Assembly: GCA_027493405.1 (NCBI GenBank)
Contig: JAOSKV010000047.1
Coordinates: 62,001 to 126,000 of the forward strand
Length of the DNA: 64,000 bases
DNA from: FEB-22 sp003105195
Lineage (GTDB): Bacteria > Pseudomonadota > Alphaproteobacteria > Rhizobiales > Xanthobacteraceae
Direction: 5' to 3'
Position 1 is the first letter of the stretch. The number at the start of each line of letters is the position of its first letter. The position numbers were made by a program, and so were the translations under genes. Shown in pieces: positions 34,905-43,374 of this stretch. Under the pieces are notes generated by a model, which saw only the letters and a program-made list of their open reading frames with translations, searched no databases and was not told the origin of the DNA.

Positions 34905-35283
34905 CGGATCCTCCTTGGCGGGATTGCGCGCCGGCACGGCAGCGGGCTTTCGCGTTGGCGTCCGCGATCAGGTCGCAGCGCAGCGCCCGCGGCGGCACGA
35001 TCGGCAGCGAGCGCGGGCCGAGGAATGCATCGCGCGGCGGCGTGACATCGAAGGGGGCGGTGCCGCCCGGCAGTCCCGGATTCGCCGCGTCCGAGGGGCC
35101 GCTCGACCCGGTCGTCACCGCGGACGTGGAGCCGGCGCCGATCTGGACCTCGCCGCCGGTGTCCGGGCTTCCGGCCTGCGACGCTGCCGTGGCGGCATCG
35201 TTGCCCTGCGCCGCGGCGGCAGCCGACCAGAGCAGGCAGGCGATCGCGATCGCCGTCGCGTGCAGGCGCGGACCTTGCGTCAT
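34897..35283 (-). CDS. Small exported protein in the GMC/cytochrome operon
   Basis: Protein of 128 residues with a signal peptide (HATAIAIACLLWSAAAAAQG), a Gly/Ser/Thr-rich linker, and a short C-terminal region with two cysteines (RALRCDLIADANAKARCRAG). No known domain. The ATG overlaps the upstream cytochrome stop by 4 nt and the stop overlaps the next gene by 8 nt, which firmly places it in the dehydrogenase operon. It may be an accessory or cofactor-related subunit; that is inference. Confidence 0.7.
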   Translation of the reverse strand: MTQGPRLHATAIAIACLLWSAAAAAQGNDAATAASQAGSPDTGGEVQIGAGSTSAVTTGSSGPSDAANPGLPGGTAPFDVTPPRDAFLGPRSLPIVPPRALRCDLIADANAKARCRAGAQSRQGGSGG

Positions 35284-35996
35284 TGCGGACCCCTCCCGCC
35301 GAGCGCCGCCAGATAGGCGGCGACGGCCTCGATCTCGCGCTGCGACAGGCGCGAGGCGATGTGCCGCATCACGTTGGCGACGTCGTTGCGGCGGCTGCCG
35401 GCCTGCCAGAGCCGAAGCTGGGCCTCGGTGTAGGCTGCGTGCTGCCCGGCGAGGCGCGGATAACCGGGCGGGATGCCGCGCGCGCCGGGGCCGTGGCAGT
35501 TGGTGCAGGCCTGGAGCCCGCGCGCGGCCGAGCCGACCGCATAGAGGACGCCGCCGTCCTGCAGGAGCTGCGGATCCGCGCGGGGCGGCGATTGCGGGCG
35601 CGGCGCGAGGCGCGAATGGTAGAGCGCGACCGCCCGGCGATCCGCGGCCGAGAGGCCGCGCGCGATCGGCGCCATGACGTCGCTCGCGCGCGCGCCGGAC
35701 GCATAGTCGTCGAGCTGCTTCGCCAGGTAGCGCGCGTCCATGCCGCCGATCAGCGGGAAGCCGCTCGCGCCTTGCCCGCCGCCATCGAGGCCGTGACAGC
35801 GGAAGCAGGCCGTGTCGGGCCCGCCCGGGCCGCCACCTGAGGCAATCAGTCGTCCCCGCTGCATCGGTCCGTCCTGCGACCAGGCGGGTGCCGCGAGCAG
35901 TCCCGCACATGCGACCAGCGCCGCCGCGCCGATCCGGCGACCGCGACCGCCGATCCGCGAATGTCCCGGACGATCGGGCGGTTCGCTGCGCACCAT
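35280..35996 (-). CDS. Diheme cytochrome c (c4-like)
   Basis: Periplasmic cytochrome of 238 residues with a signal peptide (IGAAALVACAGLLAAPAWSQ) and two class I domains, each with CxxCH: CFRCHGLDGGG near residue 69 and CTNCHGPGARG near 166. The repeated AGYPRLAGQ/GFPLIGGM and DYASGARASDVM segments are typical of c4 or CytC-type diheme proteins. It heads the GMC operon and so is the likely electron acceptor of the dehydrogenase. It is divergent from a second, similar cytochrome gene across 200 nt. Start ATG 35994-35996. Confidence 0.88.
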   Translation of the reverse strand: MVRSEPPDRPGHSRIGGRGRRIGAAALVACAGLLAAPAWSQDGPMQRGRLIASGGGPGGPDTACFRCHGLDGGGQGASGFPLIGGMDARYLAKQLDDYASGARASDVMAPIARGLSAADRRAVALYHSRLAPRPQSPPRADPQLLQDGGVLYAVGSAARGLQACTNCHGPGARGIPPGYPRLAGQHAAYTEAQLRLWQAGSRRNDVANVMRHIASRLSQREIEAVAAYLAALGGRGPQ

Positions 35997-36198
35997 GATG
36001 GACGGCAAAGCTCCGAGGGATCGGACGGGTTCCGAACAGCGCGCGCCAGCGTACCGATTGCGCAACCAACCATGCCCTCCCGCGTTCCTCCGGAACTTTC
36101 CGCGGGGGCTGTCGGTTCCATCATGGCGTTCCCGCTTCGATCGAACCGGAAGGGGCCCCGGCCTTGTCGCCCTGCCGGGCTCGCGCAGAGGAGGGGCC

Positions 36199-36888
36199 AT
36201 GCACAGGTCCACGGCGGCCGTTCTCGCAGCCCTGCTCCTCCTCGCGAGCGGCACGGCGCTGCGCGCCGAGGCCGACCTCGAGCGCGGACGCGCCGTGGCG
36301 CTCGGCGCCGGCACCGCCGTCGCGCCACGCTCGGCCTGCCACACCTGCCACGGCCTGCGCGGGGCGGGCGATGCCTCCGGCGCATTCCCGCGGCTCACCG
36401 GCCAGGCGGCCTGGTACCTTTACAAGCAGCTCAAGGACTACGCGTCCGGCGCGCGCCGGAACGAGATCATGGCGCCGATCGCCCAGGCGCTGAGCGACCG
36501 GCAGATGCAGGACGTCTCGGCCTACTATGCGGCGCAGGCGGCTGCGCGGCCGGGCGTGCCGCGCGCCGACGATCCGCAACTGATCCAGCGCGGCGGCGCG
36601 ATCTCGGCCATGGGCCTGCGCGACAAGGGCGTCGCGGCCTGCGTCAACTGCCACGGGCCGGCGGGCGCGGGGCTGCCGCCGAGCTTCCCCTATCTGGCGG
36701 GACAGTTCGCGCCCTATGTCGAGCTGCAGTTCCGCTTCTGGAAGGAGGGGCAGCGCCGCAACAGTCCGCTCGGCGTCATGGAACACATCGCGGCGCAGCT
36801 CTCGGACGACGACGTGAAGGCGCTCGCCGCCTACTTCGCCTCGCTCGCGCCGCCGGCTCCGGGCCAGCAGGCGTCGCGCGCGCGATGA
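36199..36888 (+). CDS. Diheme cytochrome c (c4-like), oxidase side
   Basis: Close relative of the divergent cytochrome at 35280-35996, 229 residues. The signal peptide is AAVLAALLLLASGTALRAEA. The haem sites are CHTCHGLRGAG near residue 52 and CVNCHGPAGAG near 152. DYASGARRNEIMAPIAQALS and GQRRNSPLGVMEHIA mirror the other copy. It is the first gene of the oxidase operon and is probably the electron donor to the CuA/cytochrome subunit. Ribosome-binding site GGAGGGG before ATG 36199. The next gene's ATG overlaps its stop by 4 nt. Confidence 0.9.
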   Translation: MHRSTAAVLAALLLLASGTALRAEADLERGRAVALGAGTAVAPRSACHTCHGLRGAGDASGAFPRLTGQAAWYLYKQLKDYASGARRNEIMAPIAQALSDRQMQDVSAYYAAQAAARPGVPRADDPQLIQRGGAISAMGLRDKGVAACVNCHGPAGAGLPPSFPYLAGQFAPYVELQFRFWKEGQRRNSPLGVMEHIAAQLSDDDVKALAAYFASLAPPAPGQQASRAR

Positions 36889-37253
36889 GCCGCGCCCTGC
36901 CGCTGCTCGCGCTCGCGACCTTGCTGGCGGGCTGCCGGGATCCGCAACCGCCGGTGCATCTGCGCGTCGAGGGGGGAGATGCGGCGCGCGGGCGCGCGGT
37001 CGTGCTGCGCATCGGCTGCGGCGCCTGCCATGTCATCCCGGGCGTCGCCGGCGCCATCGGCACGGTCGGCCCCTCGCTCGACGGTTTCGGACGCCGCACC
37101 TACATCGCGGGGCGGGTGCCGAACCGCCCCGGGGCGCTGGTGCAATTCGTCCGCAACGCGCCGGCGCTCGCGCCGCACACGGCGATGCCGGATCTTCCGA
37201 TCGGCGAGGGGGAGGCGCGCGACCTCGCGGCCTTCCTGTACACGCTGCGGTGA
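36885..37253 (+). CDS. Monoheme cytochrome c lipoprotein
   Basis: Protein of 122 residues with a lipobox signal (LPLLALATLLAGC). There is one haem site, CGACHVIPG, near residue 46, and a likely distal Met in HTAMPDLPIG. It resembles the small class I cytochromes that accompany caa3-type oxidases. Start and stop overlap its neighbours (4 nt with the c4 gene; 12 nt gap to subunit II), so it belongs to the oxidase operon. It is probably lipid-anchored in the periplasm. Confidence 0.85.
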   Translation: MSRALPLLALATLLAGCRDPQPPVHLRVEGGDAARGRAVVLRIGCGACHVIPGVAGAIGTVGPSLDGFGRRTYIAGRVPNRPGALVQFVRNAPALAPHTAMPDLPIGEGEARDLAAFLYTLR

Positions 37254-37265
37254 GGCGGGCACACG

Positions 37266-38219
37266 ATGCTGCCGCAACTCTCGCAGCTCTTCTCCGGCCT
37301 CCAGTCCGCGCTCGATCCGGGCAGCCCGCAGGCACGGGCGATCGCGCAGCTCTCGTGGATCATGTTCGCGGGCGCGGCCGCGATCTTCCTGCTGGTGATG
37401 CTGTTCCTCGCCTGGGCGTTGTGGGCCCCGGCGCCGCGCCGCCGCTGGCTCGCCAATCGCAGCGTCGTGGTGGCCGGCGGCATCGCGTTCCCGATCGTCG
37501 TGCTCACCGCGCTGCTGGTCTACGGCCTCCTGCTCGCGCGCGACATCGTCGCCGAGCCGCAGAAGGAGGCGCTGCAGGTCCACGTCGTCGGCGAGCAGTT
37601 CTGGTGGCGCGTGCGGTATCGCGACGGCGCCGGGGTCGTCGAGACCGCGAACGAGCTGCACATCCCGGTCGGACGCCCGGTGCGGCTCTCGCTCACCACG
37701 GCCGACGTCATCCACAGCTTCTGGGTGCCCGGGCTCGGCGGCAAGCTCGACATGATCCCGGGGCAGACCAACACGCTCACGCTGACGGCGGACCGTCCCG
37801 GCGTCTATCGCGGGCAATGCGCGGAGTTCTGCGGCGCGGCGCACGCGCTGATGGCCTTCGACGTGGTGGCGCATGCGCCCGAGGCGTTCGCGGCCTGGCT
37901 GCGCGCGCAGGCGGAGCCCGCGCGGGACTCGATCTTTCCCCTCGAACAGCGCGGCCGCGCTCTGTTCCTGGCGAGCGGCTGCGGCGCCTGCCACGTCGTG
38001 CGCGGCACGGCCGCGGCGGGCCGCCTCGGCCCCGACCTCACCCATGTGGGCAGCAGGCGCACCATCGCGGCCGGCACCTATCCGAACAACAAGGGCACGC
38101 TCGCCGGCTGGATCGCGGACAGCCAGCACCTCAAGCCCAACAACAAGATGCCGTCCTTCGACGTGCTCGCGGGCGAGGACCTGCGCGCCATCGCCTCCTA
38201 CCTCGCGAGCCTCAGATGA
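37266..38219 (+). CDS. coxB: Cytochrome c oxidase subunit II with fused cytochrome c domain
   Basis: caa3-type subunit II of 317 residues. Two N-terminal transmembrane helices (about 25-50 and 72-92) are followed by a CuA domain with HSFWVPGLGGK and the metal motif CAEFCGAAHALM (about residues 188-199). A C-terminal class I cytochrome c follows with CGACHVVRG near residue 240. The protein would accept electrons from the cytochromes encoded just upstream and pass them via CuA to subunit I. Its TGA stop overlaps the ATG of the fused subunit I-III gene. Confidence 0.93.
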   Translation: MLPQLSQLFSGLQSALDPGSPQARAIAQLSWIMFAGAAAIFLLVMLFLAWALWAPAPRRRWLANRSVVVAGGIAFPIVVLTALLVYGLLLARDIVAEPQKEALQVHVVGEQFWWRVRYRDGAGVVETANELHIPVGRPVRLSLTTADVIHSFWVPGLGGKLDMIPGQTNTLTLTADRPGVYRGQCAEFCGAAHALMAFDVVAHAPEAFAAWLRAQAEPARDSIFPLEQRGRALFLASGCGACHVVRGTAAAGRLGPDLTHVGSRRTIAAGTYPNNKGTLAGWIADSQHLKPNNKMPSFDVLAGEDLRAIASYLASLR

Positions 38220-40768
38220 CCACCGTGCACGAAGCCGCGGCCCCCGAAAAGGACGACCTGCCGAATCCGCTGCCGCGCCCGGCGGGCGAGTTCGAGACGC
38301 TGCGGAAGGTCTGGGAGCCGCCGCGCGGGATCAGCTTCGTCACGGTGGTGAACAACACCTATGTGGGGCTGTTCTACGTCGGCACGGCGTTCCTGTTCTT
38401 CCTGCTCGCCGGAATCCTCGCGCTGGTGATGCGCACGCAGCTCGCCGTGCCGCAGGCCGGCCTGGTCAGCCCGACCCTCTACAACCAGCTCTTCACGATG
38501 CACGGCACCGTGATGATGTTCCTGTTCGCGGTGCCGGCCGTGGAGGCGATGGGGGTCTACCTGCTGCCCAACATGCAGGCCGCGCGCGACCTGCCGTTCC
38601 CGCGGCTGTCGGCCTATGCGTTCTGGGCCTATTTCTTCGGCGGCCTCGCGTTCTTCTGCAGCCTGTTCTTCCAGGTCGCGCCGGACGCGGGCTGGTTCAT
38701 CTATCCGCCGCTCTCGAGCAAGGCCTATTCGCCCGGCATCAATATCGACTTCTGGCTGCTCGGCATCGGCTTCATCGAGATCTCGGCGATCGCGGGAGCG
38801 ATCGAGATCATCGTCGGCGTGCTGAAGACGCGCGCCCCCGGCATGAGCCTCGACCGGATGCCGGTCTATGCCTGGGCCATGCTGGTGTTCGCGGGGCTCA
38901 TCGTGTTCGCGTTCCCGGCGATCATCCTCGCGACCATGCTGCTCGAGCTCGAGCGCGCCTTCGGCTGGCCGTTCTTCATCGCCGAGAAGGGCGGCAGCCC
39001 GCTCCTGTGGCAGCACCTGTTCTGGTTCTTCGGGCATCCCGAGGTCTACATCATCTTCCTGCCGGCGGCCGGCATGGTGTCGATGATGGTGCCGACCGTG
39101 GCGCAGACGCCGCTGGTCGGCTACCGGCTGGTGGTCCTGGCGATCATCGCGACCGGCTTCATCAGCTTCGGCGTGTGGGCGCACCACATGTTCACGACCG
39201 GCATTCCGCAGCTCAGCCTGAGCTTCTTCTCGGCGGCCAGCATGGCGGTCTCGGTGCCGAGCGGGATCCAGGTCTTCGCCTGGATCGCGACCATCGCGCG
39301 CGGGAAGGTGCGGCTCACCACGCCGGCGCTGTTCATCATCGGCTTCCTGTTCATCTTCACGCTGGGCGGGCTCACCGGCGTGATGGTCGGGATGGTGCCG
39401 TTCGACTGGCAGGTGCACGACACCTATTTCGTGGTGGCGCATTTCCACTACGTGCTGATCGGCGGCATGGTGTTCCCGCTGTTCGCTGCGTTCTACTACT
39501 GGGTCCCGCATGCGAGCCGCTATCCGCTCTCGGAGCGGGTGGGGCGCTGGGTGTTCGCGCTGATGTTCGCGGGCATGAACATCGCCTTCTTTCCGATGCA
39601 CATCACGGGCCTGATCGGCATGCCGCGCCGCGTCTACACCTATCCGGCCGGCATGGGCTGGGACTGGCTCAACCTCGCCTCCACGATCGGCGCCTTCATG
39701 CTGGCGGCGGGCGTTGCGCTGTTCCTGTTCGACCTCGCGCGCCGCTTCCGCATCGGCCAGGACAATGCCGGCAATGTCTGGAACGCCGGCACGCTCGAAT
39801 GGCTGCCGAGCGGCGACTACGCCAACCGCAGCATCCCGATCGTGACGACGCGCGACCCGCTCTGGGAGCAGCCGGCCCTCGCGGCCGAGGTGGAGGCCGG
39901 CCGCTACTATCTCCCGGGAGCGCCGACCGGCGGGCGCGAGACCATCGTCACCAGCCCGATCCACGCGGTGCCGCAATATCTCGTGCAGATGCCGGGGCCG
40001 GGCTGGAGCCCGGTGCTCGCCGCCGTGTTCACGGCGGCGTTCTTCCTGCTGCTCACGGTGCAGCTGGTGGTGCCGGCGCTGGTCTGCGGCGCCGCCGCCG
40101 TCGTGATGGTGGTCCGCTGGCTCTGGGACACCGATCCGGGGCCGCATCCGCCGGTCGATATCGGCGGCGGCATCACGCTGCCGGTCAATGCGACCGGCCC
40201 GGTCAGCCACGCCTGGTGGGCCATGGTGGTGCTGCTGCTGGTCGCCGGCACGCTCTATGCGTGCCTCGTCTTCTCCTACGTCTTCCTGTGGGTCACCAAT
40301 CCGGGAAGCTGGCCGCCGGCCGGGCAGGGGCTGCCGAGCCTCACCTGGCCGGTCGGGTCCGCGATGCTCTACGCGCTGAGCAGCGGCGCCATCCTCGGGG
40401 CGAGCCGATGGCTGCGGCGCGTTCCGGCCGCCAGCGCCTGGCCGTTCCGGCTCCTGGTGCTGGTCGCCGCGCCGCTGGTGGCGGCGGCGAGCGCGCTCGA
40501 CGTCCTGGCGCAATGGCAGGCGGGTCACCGGCCCGACCAGTCGGCCTATGCGGCCTGCGTCTTCCTGGTCGGCAGCCTGCAGGGCTTCTACGCGGCGGTG
40601 CTCGCCGTCATGGCGGGCTATACCCTCGCCCGGTCGCTCGCCGGCAGGCTCGACGGCGTGCGGCGCGCGACCTTCGACAACGTGATGCTGCTCTGGCACT
40701 TCGCGGTGGTGCAGGGCCTGGTGGGGCTCGCGCTCGTCACGTTGTTCCCGCGCCTGGTCGGGAGCTGA
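38216..40768 (+). CDS. Fused cytochrome c oxidase subunits I and III
   Basis: Protein of 850 residues. The first about 570 form a haem-copper oxidase subunit I: haem-ligand FTMHGTVMMF, CuB/cross-linked His-Tyr motif FGHPEVYIIF, VWAHHMFTTG and VVAHFHYVLIGG with the haem His pair. After a linker, the rest has about seven further helices and matches subunit III (FSYVFLWVTNPGSWPPAG, DNVMLLWHFAVVQGLV). Such I-III fusions occur in caa3-type oxidases. The enzyme reduces O2 to water and pumps protons. ATG 38216 overlaps the subunit II stop. Confidence 0.93.
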   Translation: MTTVHEAAAPEKDDLPNPLPRPAGEFETLRKVWEPPRGISFVTVVNNTYVGLFYVGTAFLFFLLAGILALVMRTQLAVPQAGLVSPTLYNQLFTMHGTVMMFLFAVPAVEAMGVYLLPNMQAARDLPFPRLSAYAFWAYFFGGLAFFCSLFFQVAPDAGWFIYPPLSSKAYSPGINIDFWLLGIGFIEISAIAGAIEIIVGVLKTRAPGMSLDRMPVYAWAMLVFAGLIVFAFPAIILATMLLELERAFGWPFFIAEKGGSPLLWQHLFWFFGHPEVYIIFLPAAGMVSMMVPTVAQTPLVGYRLVVLAIIATGFISFGVWAHHMFTTGIPQLSLSFFSAASMAVSVPSGIQVFAWIATIARGKVRLTTPALFIIGFLFIFTLGGLTGVMVGMVPFDWQVHDTYFVVAHFHYVLIGGMVFPLFAAFYYWVPHASRYPLSERVGRWVFALMFAGMNIAFFPMHITGLIGMPRRVYTYPAGMGWDWLNLASTIGAFMLAAGVALFLFDLARRFRIGQDNAGNVWNAGTLEWLPSGDYANRSIPIVTTRDPLWEQPALAAEVEAGRYYLPGAPTGGRETIVTSPIHAVPQYLVQMPGPGWSPVLAAVFTAAFFLLLTVQLVVPALVCGAAAVVMVVRWLWDTDPGPHPPVDIGGGITLPVNATGPVSHAWWAMVVLLLVAGTLYACLVFSYVFLWVTNPGSWPPAGQGLPSLTWPVGSAMLYALSSGAILGASRWLRRVPAASAWPFRLLVLVAAPLVAAASALDVLAQWQAGHRPDQSAYAACVFLVGSLQGFYAAVLAVMAGYTLARSLAGRLDGVRRATFDNVMLLWHFAVVQGLVGLALVTLFPRLVGS

Positions 40769-40771
40769 GCC

Positions 40772-41133
40772 ATGCGGGCGGGCTTTGTGCGCAAGATCGC
40801 CTTCATGTTCGGCGGCCTGGTCGTCTGGGCGGCGCATTTCCTTCTCGTGTACGGGGCGAACGGGGTCGTCTGCGCGCGGAACCTGGCCGGAACCGTGGTC
40901 GGGGGATCGGCATTGTCCCGGCGATCGTCGCCGGCGCCACGGTCGTGGCGGTGGCGGCCGTCGCGGCGATTTGGCTCGCGGCGCTCGCGGGCCGGGGCCC
41001 CGGCATCGCCGGGGAGCCCGATCCGGGGTTGCGCGCCTTCTGGCGCTTCACGACACTGACCATCGCGGGACTCGCGTTGGTCTCCATCCTCTGGACGGCG
41101 GTGCCGGTGCTCGTGATCCGGCCCTGCTCTTGA
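40772..41133 (+). CDS. Small membrane protein of the oxidase operon (apparent frameshift)
   Basis: About 120 residues once one G is added to the run at 40901-40905. The N-terminal helix is IAFMFGGLVVWAAHFLLVYG with Cys, the middle helix is GIGIVPAIVAGATVVAVAAV, and the last helix is ALVSILWTAVPVLVI, ending RPCS. It starts 3 nt after the oxidase fusion gene and precedes ctaG, so it is probably an oxidase-associated membrane protein of unknown role. The same kind of three-helix protein follows caa3 genes in related genomes, as far as I can judge from family knowledge. Confidence 0.7.
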
Positions 41134-41150
41134 GACCGGGAATCGCCCCC

Positions 41151-42020
41151 ATGACGCTTCGCAGCCGCTTTCCCATCCGTGTCGCGGTCCTCGGCGGAGC
41201 GTTGCTCCCGGCGCCCGCATCCGCGGACCAGCTCTTTTCCCTGTGCCTGGCCGGCGCCAAGGCTCCGGCATCCGGGCTCGCCGCCTGGAGCCTCGCGCCG
41301 GAGGTGGTCGTCCCGCTGCTCGGCGTGGCGGCCGCCTATGGCCTCGCCTATGCGCGGGGCGGCATCGATGCCGAGCCGCGGCGGGCGCGGCTCCACGCCG
41401 CGAGCTTCGTTCTGGGCTACCTGCTGCTGCTCGCGGCGCTGGTCTCGCCGCTCTGCCGGATGGCCGCCGCGACCGCCTCGGGCCACATGGTGCAGCACGT
41501 GATCCTGGTCGCGCTGGCGCCGCCGCTGCTCGTGCTCGGCCTGCCGGCGCGCGGAGCGACGACGAGCGGGTCGGGCAGGCTGCCCTTGGCGACGGCGCTC
41601 TACGGCGTGCTGATCTGGGCCTGGCACCTTCCGACGCTCTACCAGGCGGCGCTGGTCGGCGTGCCGGCGCACCTGACGATGTATGTGTCGCTGATCATGG
41701 CCGGGCTGTGGTTCTGGCGCGAGGCGATCGCCGCCTGGGGGAATCCGGAACGCGCCGGCGCCGCGGTGCTCGCGCTGCTCGCGACCTTCGTGCAGACCGG
41801 GCTGCTCGGCGCGCTCCTGACCTTCTCGCCGCGCGCGTGGTATCCGCTGATGGCCTCGGGCGCCCTGTCGCGCGGCCTCATGCCGATGGAGGACCAGCAG
41901 CTCGCCGGGCTCATCATGTGGGTGCCGATGGGCGCGGTCTATCTGGTCGCGGCGCTGGTGCTCGCGGGACGCGCGCTCGCGCGCGTGCCGGCGTTCGGCC
42001 CGCAACGCGCACAAGGCTGA
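41151..42020 (+). CDS. ctaG: Cytochrome c oxidase assembly protein, caa3 CtaG type
   Basis: Membrane protein of 289 residues with a signal-like N-terminus and seven hydrophobic helices. It matches the caa3_CtaG family (HMVQHVILVALAPPLLVLGL, LIWAWHLPTLYQAAL, LFTFSPRAWY-like LLTFSPRAWYPLM, MPMEDQQLAGLIMWVPMG). It is needed for formation of the CuB site in caa3 oxidases, according to family knowledge. The position directly after the oxidase genes supports the call. Start ATG 41151. Confidence 0.9.
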   Translation: MTLRSRFPIRVAVLGGALLPAPASADQLFSLCLAGAKAPASGLAAWSLAPEVVVPLLGVAAAYGLAYARGGIDAEPRRARLHAASFVLGYLLLLAALVSPLCRMAAATASGHMVQHVILVALAPPLLVLGLPARGATTSGSGRLPLATALYGVLIWAWHLPTLYQAALVGVPAHLTMYVSLIMAGLWFWREAIAAWGNPERAGAAVLALLATFVQTGLLGALLTFSPRAWYPLMASGALSRGLMPMEDQQLAGLIMWVPMGAVYLVAALVLAGRALARVPAFGPQRAQG

Positions 42021-42046
42021 ACCTGGGGTCGTCGAACGGACGAGCG

Positions 42047-42922
42047 ATGACGAGCCGCGCCGCGAAGCACCCCGCCGGCGCCCGGTCGGGCCGCGGAAGC
42101 CGGGCGTTCCTGGTCGGCCTGGCGCGCGCCTTCGCGGGGGCGCTGATCTTCGCCCTGCCGATGTTCATGACCATGGAGATGTGGCGGATCGGCACGCACA
42201 CCAATCCGTGGAAGCTGGCGCTGCTCCTGCTGCTGATGGTTCCGCTATTGGTCGGCCTGTCGCGCTACGCCGGCTTCAAGCACACGGAGCTCTGGCGCGA
42301 CGGGCTCGCCGACGCGCTGGTCGCGATCGTCGTCGCGTTCGTGGTCGCGGTGCTGGTCTGCGCGGTCTTCGCGATCGTGACCTCCGACATGGGCGCGCGC
42401 GAGATCATCGGGAAGATCGCGCTGCAGCTGGTGCCCGGCAGCATCGGGGCGATGCTGGCGCGCGCCCAGCTCGCGGGCGAAGCCGACGATCCGGACGAGG
42501 AGAGGGACAAGCGCGAGCGCGAGGAGCCCGACGGATACTGGAGCGAGCTCTTCATCATGGGGGTGGGCGCGCTGTTCCTGTCGCTGAACGTGGCGCCGAC
42601 CGAGGAGGTGCTGATCCTGTCCTACCAGATGGGGCCGTGGCACACGCTGGCCCTGGTGCTGCTCTCGCTCGCCGTGATGCACGCGTTCGTCTACGTGGTG
42701 GAGTTCCGCGGCATGCCGTCGACCCATCCCGACGCGGCCTTCTGGAGCCTGTTCCTGCGCTTCACGGTGACGGGCTACGCCCTGGTGCTGGCGATCTGCC
42801 TCTACCTGCTGTGGACCTTCGACCGGACCGAAGGGGCGAGCCTCGAAGCCGTGATCGGAACCCTCGTCGTGCTGGGCTTTCCTGGCGCGGTCGGGGCCGC
42901 GGCCGCGCGCCTCATCTTCTAG
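42047..42922 (+). CDS. TIGR02587-type integral membrane protein
   Basis: Protein of 291 residues with about seven helices and a charged central loop (DDPDEERDKREREEPDGYW). It resembles the TIGR02587 family: GALIFALPMFMTMEMWRIG near the N-terminus and LNVAPTEEVLILSYQMGPWH in the middle. Its partner family TIGR02588 is encoded by the next gene, a known pair of unknown function. The pair may be part of the oxidase transcript (26 nt after ctaG). Confidence 0.8.
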   Translation: MTSRAAKHPAGARSGRGSRAFLVGLARAFAGALIFALPMFMTMEMWRIGTHTNPWKLALLLLLMVPLLVGLSRYAGFKHTELWRDGLADALVAIVVAFVVAVLVCAVFAIVTSDMGAREIIGKIALQLVPGSIGAMLARAQLAGEADDPDEERDKREREEPDGYWSELFIMGVGALFLSLNVAPTEEVLILSYQMGPWHTLALVLLSLAVMHAFVYVVEFRGMPSTHPDAAFWSLFLRFTVTGYALVLAICLYLLWTFDRTEGASLEAVIGTLVVLGFPGAVGAAAARLIF

Positions 42923-42940
42923 AGCGTCGGGGAGAGCGGA

Positions 42941-43354
42941 TTGAGCCGTGGCAGCGACGAGAACCGGAAGGCCGGAAAGCCGCAATCCACGTCGCCGTGG
43001 GAATGGGCGGTGGCGTTCCTGGGCCTGGTCCTGATCGTCGGAATCGTCGGGGACCTGATCCGCGTGGCGCTCACGCGGGAGGGCAGGGGAGCGATCGCGG
43101 CTGAGGCCGTGGAGACGCTGCCCGCAGCGAACAGCCACGTGGTGCGCGTCGCCGTCGCCAATCGCAGCGGTCGCGCGGGGGCCCAGGTCCAGGTCGTCGG
43201 CGAGCTGAGGGACGGCGAGCGCGTCGTCGAGACCGCAAGCGCCGTGCTCGACTATGTGGCGCCGCACTCGGTCGGACACGTGGCGCTCGTGTTCCGGCGT
43301 GACCCGCGTGCGCTCGCCCTGCAAGTGCAGGTCCGCGGCTATGCGGAGCCGTGA
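42941..43354 (+). CDS. TIGR02588-type single-pass membrane protein
   Basis: Protein of 137 residues starting at TTG 42941. One N-terminal helix (EWAVAFLGLVLIVGIVGDLI) is followed by a beta-rich outer domain (HVVRVAVANRSGRAGAQVQV, VLDYVAPHSVGHVALVFRRD). It matches the TIGR02588 family that follows TIGR02587 proteins, 18 nt downstream of its partner. The two probably form a membrane complex; function unknown. Confidence 0.78.
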   Translation: MSRGSDENRKAGKPQSTSPWEWAVAFLGLVLIVGIVGDLIRVALTREGRGAIAAEAVETLPAANSHVVRVAVANRSGRAGAQVQVVGELRDGERVVETASAVLDYVAPHSVGHVALVFRRDPRALALQVQVRGYAEP

Positions 43355-43374
43355 GAACCGACGTCGGTGGCCGT

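Noticed and set aside
37250..38215. N-terminal extension of the oxidase fusion through the subunit II region
   Set aside because: That part reads out of frame with subunit II, which is itself clearly coding; the fusion starts at ATG 38216.
38198..40837. Very long minus-strand frame opposite the oxidase
   Set aside because: Composition dominated by Arg, His, Asp and Glu without domains; it is the reverse shadow of a membrane protein gene.
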